A stretch of DNA of 43,699 bases, taken from positions 1 to 43,699 of the forward strand of contig CAISBR010000242.1 in assembly GCA_903883645.1 (NCBI GenBank), given 5' to 3'. Below the pieces are notes generated by a model, which was given only the letters and a program-made list of their open reading frames with translations, was not told where the DNA came from and ran no database searches. The DNA is from an uncultured Myxococcales bacterium. Lineage in GTDB: Bacteria > Myxococcota_A > UBA9042. Position numbers and translations under genes: made by a program. Below, piece after piece: positions 38,173-43,699 of the stretch. Each line of letters opens with the position of its first letter. The first letter of the stretch is position 1.

Positions 38173-39981
38173 CTAGTAAAACGTTGTGCGGTAGACGGGT
38201 TGGAACAGCGAGACCCGGTGCGCGCATACCGCGTCGATGGCGCAGCGGGCGCAGTCGGGGGCGTCGACCTCGGGGCAGCGGCTGCGGGCGCCAAAAAAGA
38301 ACCAGTCGATGGCGGCGATGCTGCGGCCCGAGCGGCGCGATAGCTGGCGAACTGCCTCAAAACACGGCATTCGCAAAGCGTTTTCGTCGGTCGGACTGAG
38401 CAATCGCCGCGCGGAGACCAGCCGGTCAAGCTCGGGATCGTCAATGCGCACGAGGCCGGTGCGGAAACAAGAACGCATCAGGTGGTAGTCGATGATCGGC
38501 GCGACGTCGCTTTGCTCGCTAAGCTCAATGAATTTCTCGGGTCGCTGCCCCAGTGCCACCACGAGCAGCATCGACTTCTTGCGCAGCGGGTCCTCGCGGT
38601 AACCGGGCAGGTGATCGAGTTGCTGCAGGAGCCAGCGCACCGGCCGCGGCTGCAATCGCGCTTCGGCGACCAGGGTTTCGGGCGTCCAGCCCATCTGGTG
38701 CATGTCGCGGCCGTAGTTGATCGCCAGGTTGTAGTGGGTGGCGAGCACCGGCAGCGGCGTACGGCCCAGATCGTCGCGAAAGATCGCCTCGAACGCATTG
38801 TAGCGTACGGACACGTGGCCAAGGGGCGATAAATACTCGGGATGATCGTCGAGGACGCGCCTCCATGCGGCAAAGCAGTAGTCGGAGCCCTTGAGCTGCT
38901 GACCGTTCCAGCACGCGTACGTCGAGGCGGCCCAGTTGCCGTTGTAGGGCATCCAAAAGCCGAACTGATGCTTGATCGCGGCAAAGAACCACGAGACTGC
39001 GTGCGGATCGCCGGGCTCGGGGAAGTAGGGGCCGGTAAAATCGAAGGGTTGCACGTCTTCGAGGTCGCGGATCAGGCGTGCGACGGCCTCGACCTGCTCG
39101 TCGTCGACTGTCACGCGCTTGTCGACCAGTGGGGTCCAACGCTGCGGAACCTCAGAAGGTTCTGCTGCAAGCAGCGCGTGCATGCCCGGGCCTTCGATGG
39201 TGATCGAGGCGAGTGCGGCTCCCAAGCGGGCGGCGAAGACCGGGTGCATGCCCTGGGCGAGGCCGGCGAGCATGCCGCCACAAACCGAGTCGCCAGCCCC
39301 AGTTAAGTCGACGGGGCGCGACGGGCACACCGGGATTCGCGTGCAGTGGTCGCCTTGCCACACGTCGGCGCCGTCGGCTCCACGGGTGACGACCAGGATC
39401 TGGCCGGCGCGTACCACCGGGTGTTGGCTGCCAAAAACCGTCTCGGCTTCGAATGCGTTCAAGAAGAATAGGTCGCAGAGGTCCATGAGCGCGCGCACGG
39501 CGTCGGGCGAGCGATGCACCATATAACCAAAGGTACCGGCAGAGATTTTAGCTTTGGAGCGGCCGCGAATGCGCTCGATGAACTTGACCTGCACCGATGC
39601 GTCGTGAACGGCGGCCAGGTGGATGTACTCCGCTTCGAGCAACTCGTCGGGCAAGGTCGCGGGATCCAAGCGATCTTCGAGGCCCCACACGGCGTTGACC
39701 AGCCGGGCAGAGCCGTCGTCGTCGTACACGATTTCGAAGTGGGGGATGTCTTCGAGCCGGCACGGCGGGCCGACCCAGCCAGCCTCGCGCGCCGCCAGAT
39801 GGAACAGCTCGGGTAGCGGGTCGGGCCTCATGCCAAAAAAGCCAACGTCGCCGCCGGCTTTGCGTGCTGCCACCGCGGTGTAGAGCGCGCCGCCGCCGGG
39901 CGTAACCAAGGGCTGGCCGCCAGCTCGCAAGCTGTCGACCGAAGCACCCCCGATGATAAGAATTTGTGGAGCCGCTGCCAT
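38173..39981 (-). CDS. PfkB-family kinase fused to a glycosylase-like, Fe-S-tailed domain
   Basis: A 602-residue fusion. Residues 5-265 are a PfkB/ribokinase-type kinase: GGASVDSL and GGGALYTAVAARKAGGDVGF (substrate side) and the anion hole VDLTGAGDSVCGGMLAG with the catalytic Asp231. Residues about 310-602 form a second domain with GDPHAVSWFFAAIKHQFGFW, PIIDYHLMRSCFRTGL, SIAAIDWFFFG and a terminal C-x7-C-x2-C-x5-C (Cys569, 577, 580, 586) like the [4Fe-4S] loop of endonuclease-III-type glycosylases. The DYH and AIDW words recall queuosine-5'-phosphate glycosylases (DUF2419). Start ATG 39979-39981. It is divergent from an EamA transporter. The joint activity is unknown; nucleoside or queuosine salvage is my inference. 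Confidence 0.8.
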   Translation of the reverse strand: MAAAPQILIIGGASVDSLRAGGQPLVTPGGGALYTAVAARKAGGDVGFFGMRPDPLPELFHLAAREAGWVGPPCRLEDIPHFEIVYDDDGSARLVNAVWGLEDRLDPATLPDELLEAEYIHLAAVHDASVQVKFIERIRGRSKAKISAGTFGYMVHRSPDAVRALMDLCDLFFLNAFEAETVFGSQHPVVRAGQILVVTRGADGADVWQGDHCTRIPVCPSRPVDLTGAGDSVCGGMLAGLAQGMHPVFAARLGAALASITIEGPGMHALLAAEPSEVPQRWTPLVDKRVTVDDEQVEAVARLIRDLEDVQPFDFTGPYFPEPGDPHAVSWFFAAIKHQFGFWMPYNGNWAASTYACWNGQQLKGSDYCFAAWRRVLDDHPEYLSPLGHVSVRYNAFEAIFRDDLGRTPLPVLATHYNLAINYGRDMHQMGWTPETLVAEARLQPRPVRWLLQQLDHLPGYREDPLRKKSMLLVVALGQRPEKFIELSEQSDVAPIIDYHLMRSCFRTGLVRIDDPELDRLVSARRLLSPTDENALRMPCFEAVRQLSRRSGRSIAAIDWFFFGARSRCPEVDAPDCARCAIDAVCAHRVSLFQPVYRTTFY

Positions 39982-40076
39982 GGCGGCGTACCTTCGCATG
40001 CGCCCTTGCCCGGATGCAATCCTTGGCAAAGCACGGCACACTCGCGGCGGGCGGACAAACGCGACACCGCTGCCAC

Positions 40077-40080
40077 GAGG
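40077..40080 (+). promoter_or_regulatory. Ribosome-binding site deciding the TTG start of the EamA gene
   Basis: GAGG at 40077-40080 lies eight bases before the TTG at 40089. The in-frame ATG at 40014 has no such site, and the protein from the TTG begins with the usual membrane N-terminus. Confidence 0.55.
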
Positions 40081-40088
40081 TCCAGCAC

Positions 40089-40964
40089 TTGAACCACTTG
40101 CTCGCGCTGCTGGGCGTCGGCGGCCTGTCGCTGGCCGCGATCTTCTTTCGCCTCTCGGCGGTGTCGCCTGCGACCGGAGCGTTTTTTCGCGCATTGTATT
40201 CGCTGCCTGTGTTGTTTTGGCTGGCGCGGCGGCGCAATTTGGCGCCCCAGACGCGCTGGCTGGCCCTGGCGGGTGGACTGCTTTTTGGTATCGATCTAGT
40301 GAGTTGGCACGCCTCGATCGAGCGGATTGGCGCCGGACTGGCCACGGTGATGGTGAGCACGCAGATTGCGTGGGTGACGCTGGCGACCTGGGTGATCCAT
40401 GGCGAGCGGCCGCCGCTGCGGTTGCTGCTGGCAGGACCGCTGATGCTGGGCGGAGTTGCGCTCTGTGCGGGCTTGGGCGACAAGGCGGCGTATGGCAAGG
40501 ACCCGCTGGTGGGCGCAGTGTTCGGCTTGGTCGGAGCGTTTGCCTATTCGGCATATTTGCTAGTGCATCGGCGGGCTTGCCAGGGTGATCCGCTGCCGGT
40601 GGGCCAGTTGCGCGACTCGACGGCGGGGATTGCGCTGACGGCGCTGCTGGCCGGGTTGACGATCGACCCCGCGTTTTCGGTGGTGCCCACCTGGCCGGCA
40701 CACGGCTGGCTGGTAGCTGTGGCGCTAGTTGTGCAAGTGGGCGGGTGGATGGCGCTTTCTACGGCATTGCCGCGCTTGCCGGCGATTGAGGGCAGCACCA
40801 TCTTGCTGATGCAGCCGGTAGGGACGTTGGTTTGGGGCGCGCTGCTGTTTGGCGAGGCGCCATCGTGGCGGCAGGGCTTGGGCGCGGCGGCGGTGCTGGG
40901 CGGGATGGCTGTGGCGCAGTTTGGTGCTGTATTCGCGCCTAAGAAGGCGTCTGCGCCAGGATAA
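40089..40964 (+). CDS. EamA/DMT-family ten-span transporter
   Basis: A 291-residue integral membrane protein with about ten hydrophobic spans in two repeats of five, typical of the drug/metabolite transporter superfamily EamA group. Visible words include FFRLSAVSPATGAFFRALYS, STQIAWVTLATWVIHGERPP, then LGGVALCAG in repeat 1, and ILLMQPVGTLVWGALLFGE with LGAAAVLGGMAVAQ in repeat 2. The TTG start (40089) is supported by GAGG eight bases before and gives a normal family length; an ATG at 40014 would add 25 unlike residues. It lies 94 bases before isocitrate lyase and is divergent from the PfkB fusion. Substrate unknown; a metabolite exporter is most likely. Confidence 0.85.
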   Translation: MNHLLALLGVGGLSLAAIFFRLSAVSPATGAFFRALYSLPVLFWLARRRNLAPQTRWLALAGGLLFGIDLVSWHASIERIGAGLATVMVSTQIAWVTLATWVIHGERPPLRLLLAGPLMLGGVALCAGLGDKAAYGKDPLVGAVFGLVGAFAYSAYLLVHRRACQGDPLPVGQLRDSTAGIALTALLAGLTIDPAFSVVPTWPAHGWLVAVALVVQVGGWMALSTALPRLPAIEGSTILLMQPVGTLVWGALLFGEAPSWRQGLGAAAVLGGMAVAQFGAVFAPKKASAPG

Positions 40965-40975
40965 TTAACTGATCA

Positions 40976-40988
40976 TGACAAGTTGTCA
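40976..40988. promoter_or_regulatory. Palindrome TGACAA-G-TTGTCA upstream of isocitrate lyase
   Basis: Arms TGACAA and TTGTCA flank a single G, 11 bases upstream of the -35 box. Together with the next palindrome it forms a likely pair of binding sites for a dimeric regulator. Confidence 0.5.
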
Positions 40989-40991
40989 GGT

Positions 40992-41005
40992 GCGTCAATT
41001 GACGC
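40992..41005. promoter_or_regulatory. Palindrome GCGTCAATTGACGC over the isocitrate lyase -35
   Basis: A perfect 14-bp palindrome whose right half contains the -35 TTGACG (40999-41004). Binding here would block RNA polymerase, so a repressor operator is plausible. Confidence 0.55.
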
Positions 41006-41027
41006 GGCGTGTCGAGATGGGCATCTT
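40999..41027 (+). promoter_or_regulatory. Probable sigma-70 promoter of isocitrate lyase
   Basis: -35 TTGACG (40999-41004) and -10 CATCTT (41022-41027) with the ideal 17-base spacing, about 31 bases upstream of the ATG at 41059. The -10 matches TATAAT at three positions. The two palindromes lie on and just before the -35. Confidence 0.5.
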
Positions 41028-41058
41028 GCTCCCAGGCCAGTGGCCTACGGGGGTAGCG

Positions 41059-43314
41059 ATGGGCAGCTCGTCAGACAAAACTCTGAGTGTTCAACAGTGG
41101 TTCAACTCGCCTCGCTTCGCCGACATCGTGCGACTGCACAGTGCGCGCGAGATTGCCGACCAGCGCGGCACCATCCCCAACGACTATGCGGTGGCGCGCA
41201 CTACGGCCGATGCCTTTTATACGCGACTTCGCGAATTGTTCAGCGCGGGCGAGGCAATTACCACCTTTGGCCCCTACTCGCCGGGCCAGGCCGTGGCCGC
41301 CAAGCGAGCGGGTATCGAGGGCATCTATGTAGGCGGCTGGGCGACGAGCGCCAAGGGCTTTGTCGACGAAGATCCCGGCCCAGATCTAGCTAGTTACCCC
41401 CTGTCGCGTGTGCCCGACGAGGCGGCGATGGTGGTGCGTGCGCTGCTGACCGCCGACAAGAATCAAGCGCATACGCGGGCAAGGCAGAGCGCTGAAGTGC
41501 GCAAGTCGATTCAGGAAGTGGACTTTAGGCCCTTTATTATCGCGGATGCCGACACTGGCCACGGTGGCGATGCCCATGTGCGCAACCTGATTCGCCGCTT
41601 TGTTGAAGTGGGTGTGCCGGGCTATCACATCGAGGACCAAAAGCCGGGCGTGAAGAAGTGCGGCCACCAGGGTGGCAAGGTGCTAGTGTCGGAAGACGAG
41701 CAAATTAAACGTCTTTCGGCGGCGCGCCTGCAGCTCGACATCATGGGCGTGGGCGGCATCCTTGTGGCGCGCACCGATGCCGAAAGCGCGACACTGCTCG
41801 ATGGCCGCGGTGACGAGCGCGACCAGCCGTTCATTTTGGGCGCGTGTGCCACCGACATGCCGACCTTTAAGGCCGGTTTTTTGGCGATTCTTAAGCGCTT
41901 TTATGGTCATGGCATCGAGGAACTGAGCGGCCATCGCATCTACGCGGTCTGCGCGGCCGAATACGCGGCAGCAGAGATGTGGCTTGAGGCGCACGGTCTG
42001 TTGGCGTTGGTTGACACGCAGGCTACGGGGTATCTGACGGGCAAGATCTTCAATGTTGACGTGGCGTTTGATGCGGCATTCGACAAGTATGTCGACGTTT
42101 GGCAAGAAAAAGCCGGGATTAAGACCTATGCCGAAGCCGTGGCCGATGGCATCGACTCGGCGCACAGCGAAGGTCGGCTAAAGAACGTAAGCCGCGAAGA
42201 CTGGCTGGCTTTTGCCAATAAGGTCGGGTTTTACGAGGCCCGGCAGCGCGCCGAAGAACTGGGCGCCAGCGTCGCGTGGGATTGCGAGCACGCCAAAACC
42301 CCGGATGGGTACTACCAAATCCGCGGCGGTATCGACTACGCCATCGCCAAATCGCTCGCCGTGGCGCCGTATGCCGATATTTTGTGGATGGAGACCAAGA
42401 CCGCCGACTTGCACGATGCCAAGCGGTTTGCCGAGGCGATCCACGGGCAATTCCCCACGAAGATGCTCGCTTACAATCTGTCGCCGTCGTTTAACTGGGA
42501 CACCACGGGCATGACGGACGAGCAGATGCGCCTGTTCCCGCTCGAGCTCGGCAAGATGGGCTTTGTGTTTAATTTCATCACGTACGGCGGGCATCAGATC
42601 GATGGTCTGGCGGCGGAGGAATTCGCGGCGTCGCTCAAGCAAGAGGGGATGCTGGCCCTGGCGCGGCTGCAGCGGAAATTCCGCCTAGTCGAGTCGCCGT
42701 ACCGCACGCCGCAGTCGCTGGTGGGTGGGCCGCGCGCCGACGAGGCGCTGATGTCGCTGTCGGGCCGCACGTCGACGACCAAGGCGATGGGCAAGGGTTC
42801 CACGCAGTTCCAGCATTTGGTGCAGACCGAGGTGTCGCCCAAGGTGCTCGAAGATTGGCTGGCGCTTTGGACGGCGCACCACGGCATCGAGGGCAAGCTG
42901 AAGGTGCAGCTGCGGCCGCACTCGGCGGGGTCCGAGCTGCTCGAGCTGGCCATCCTGGGCGCGGACGGGCACAAGGCTGTGAACGTCATCTTCGCGAACA
43001 TCGTCGACCGGCGCGGCCACCACATCTTGTCGGTGCGCGACCAGAACAACTTTGACCCGGCCCTGCGCAAGAAGCGCTTGATGACCCTGGCGCACCTGTT
43101 TCTGATTCATCGCTACAAGGTCAACTCGGTGCACTTTGTGTCGCCGACCGACGACAATCAGCGCCAGACCGTGCGCATGAAGGATGTGGGCATCTACACC
43201 AACGTGCACACCGAGGTGGGGGCCATCATCGTCGCCGACGTGGCTGCCGACTGGGTCAAGGGCGTGATTGGCGCCGACCGCGGGCCGCTGCAAGCGCTCA
43301 TCGTCAAGTCGTAA
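41059..43314 (+). CDS. aceA: Isocitrate lyase, long AceA2-like form
   Basis: A 751-residue enzyme that cleaves isocitrate to succinate and glyoxylate, the first step of the glyoxylate shunt. Key site: VKKCGHQGGKVLV (catalytic Cys201), plus FIIADADTGHGGDAHVRNLI (metal and substrate), GYHIEDQKPG, AYNLSPSFNWD and the late ITYGGHQIDG. The length and the roughly 200-residue extra C-terminal part resemble the long mycobacterial AceA2 rather than the ~430-residue form. I chose ATG 41059 because promoter-like elements lie before it; in-frame ATGs at 40975 and 41017 are possible. No malate synthase is in the window. Class I FBPase nearby fits gluconeogenesis from acetate or fatty acids. Confidence 0.93.
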   Translation: MGSSSDKTLSVQQWFNSPRFADIVRLHSAREIADQRGTIPNDYAVARTTADAFYTRLRELFSAGEAITTFGPYSPGQAVAAKRAGIEGIYVGGWATSAKGFVDEDPGPDLASYPLSRVPDEAAMVVRALLTADKNQAHTRARQSAEVRKSIQEVDFRPFIIADADTGHGGDAHVRNLIRRFVEVGVPGYHIEDQKPGVKKCGHQGGKVLVSEDEQIKRLSAARLQLDIMGVGGILVARTDAESATLLDGRGDERDQPFILGACATDMPTFKAGFLAILKRFYGHGIEELSGHRIYAVCAAEYAAAEMWLEAHGLLALVDTQATGYLTGKIFNVDVAFDAAFDKYVDVWQEKAGIKTYAEAVADGIDSAHSEGRLKNVSREDWLAFANKVGFYEARQRAEELGASVAWDCEHAKTPDGYYQIRGGIDYAIAKSLAVAPYADILWMETKTADLHDAKRFAEAIHGQFPTKMLAYNLSPSFNWDTTGMTDEQMRLFPLELGKMGFVFNFITYGGHQIDGLAAEEFAASLKQEGMLALARLQRKFRLVESPYRTPQSLVGGPRADEALMSLSGRTSTTKAMGKGSTQFQHLVQTEVSPKVLEDWLALWTAHHGIEGKLKVQLRPHSAGSELLELAILGADGHKAVNVIFANIVDRRGHHILSVRDQNNFDPALRKKRLMTLAHLFLIHRYKVNSVHFVSPTDDNQRQTVRMKDVGIYTNVHTEVGAIIVADVAADWVKGVIGADRGPLQALIVKS

Positions 43315-43323
43315 CAGCGCGTG

Positions 43324-43346
43324 TGACACGACGCACCCTTGTGTCA
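43324..43346. other. Short inverted repeat after aceA
   Basis: Arms TGACAC (43324-43329) and GTGTCA (43341-43346) form a 6-bp stem with an 11-base loop shortly past the aceA stop. No T-run follows, so it is a poor terminator candidate. The rest of the 230-base gap to the next gene shows no clear promoter or gene. Confidence 0.3.
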
Positions 43347-43544
43347 TGTGTTTGATAGTAATACGGATTTGCGGTGTTTCTGACATGCGCACTGCGTGGG
43401 AATGTGCGGCAGCGCTAGACGCAACCTCGGCGGCAAGGTACTCTTGCATCATTACCACCTGTGCCGGTGCCGGGCGCCCCAGCCCCACGGCCGCACGCCA
43501 AACGCCACTGACCGCGGCAGCGCCGGTCCGCGATAAGGAAGCCC

Positions 43545-43699
43545 ATGAATTTCAGTCTACTCCTTCGCACTACGCTGGCCGCAGGTGCGCTTGTTTCGGC
43601 TTTGCTGGCCAGCTCTGCGCTTGCAGCGGTGCCCACAGCGACTAGCGTAGAGGGCTTGCTTTTGTCGGCTGGTGGCGGTCCAGCGGCTGACGGCAACTA
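43545..43699 (+). CDS. Secreted protein, N-terminal part (3' end outside window)
   Basis: The first 51 codons of a protein: ATG at 43545 with AAGGA a few bases upstream. Residues 1-28 are a signal peptide (LLRTTLAAGALVSALLASS) ending ALAAVP. The mature start TATSVEGLLLSAGGGPAADG is a word I associate with secreted myxobacterial repeat or receptor-like proteins, but it is too short for a confident family. It would be exported to the periplasm or surface. The stop is beyond the window. Confidence 0.68.
   Translation, partial: MNFSLLLRTTLAAGALVSALLASSALAAVPTATSVEGLLLSAGGGPAADGN

Noticed and set aside
1..43699. Search for CRISPR arrays, insertion sequences, phage genes, rRNA, tRNA and tmRNA
   Set aside because: No regularly spaced repeats, transposase or integrase words, or RNA-gene signatures were seen; smpB is present but ssrA is not recognisable here.

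Overview
The window is high-GC bacterial DNA that reads like a free-living Myxococcota or other former-deltaproteobacterial genome. The signs are a Hanks-type Ser/Thr kinase fused to a long TPR region, about nine probable lipoproteins (several with Ser/Thr/Asp or Pro low-complexity tails), putative-Ig, HEAT-repeat and WxxGxW (DUF6600) envelope proteins, a long AceA2-type isocitrate lyase and frequent GTG/TTG starts. This placement is inference from gene content. I see no insertion sequence, phage gene, CRISPR array, rRNA or tRNA. Every stretch above 300 bases contains a gene; the longest gene-free gaps are about 160-230 bases.

Layout. 2-511: tail of a sulfatase-like enzyme (+). 524-5599: five minus-strand genes, mostly linked by 4-base start/stop overlaps (lipoprotein esterase, lipoprotein, HAD phosphatase, YbdK-type carboxylate-amine ligase, S41 protease), with a small membrane protein just upstream. 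6219-13317: GNAT acetyltransferase, Ser/Thr kinase-TPR protein, DUF167 protein, and the Holliday-junction genes ruvB, ruvA and ruvC. 13458-16706: cytochrome-like lipoprotein, an acetoacetate-decarboxylase-like protein, NamZ-type exo-muramidase and GreB. 16866-18179 (+): membrane-anchored carboxypeptidase-regulatory/PDZ protein. 18207-24810: lipid-anchored glutaredoxin, two HEAT-repeat proteins behind a likely sigma-70 promoter, then zinc-ribbon membrane protein, GlsB/YeaQ-like protein, C45 amidohydrolase and a small membrane protein. 24817-29373: putative-Ig lipoprotein, folE, MoxR ATPase, TPR lipoprotein and 7Fe ferredoxin.

29584-32852 (+): DUF6600 lipoprotein, class I fructose-1,6-bisphosphatase and moaC. 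32761-36359 (-): sensor kinase, response regulator and endonuclease III, whose 3' end overlaps moaC antisense. 36567-37058 (+): GNAT. 37069-39981 (-): a PfkB kinase fused to a glycosylase-like Fe-S domain, smpB and a lipoprotein. 40089-43314 (+): EamA transporter and isocitrate lyase. 43545 to the end: start of a secreted protein.

The strongest leads are: (1) the one-polypeptide PfkB kinase plus HhH-GPD/Qng1-like domain with a C-x7-C-x2-C-x5-C tail, a candidate nucleoside salvage enzyme; (2) an NtrC-like regulator that lacks the GAFTGA sigma-54 contact loop; (3) two adjacent palindromes over the likely isocitrate lyase promoter; (4) a perfect 10-bp hairpin whose 3' arm runs into the fbp Shine-Dalgarno; and (5) an endonuclease III with an incomplete Fe-S cysteine set.
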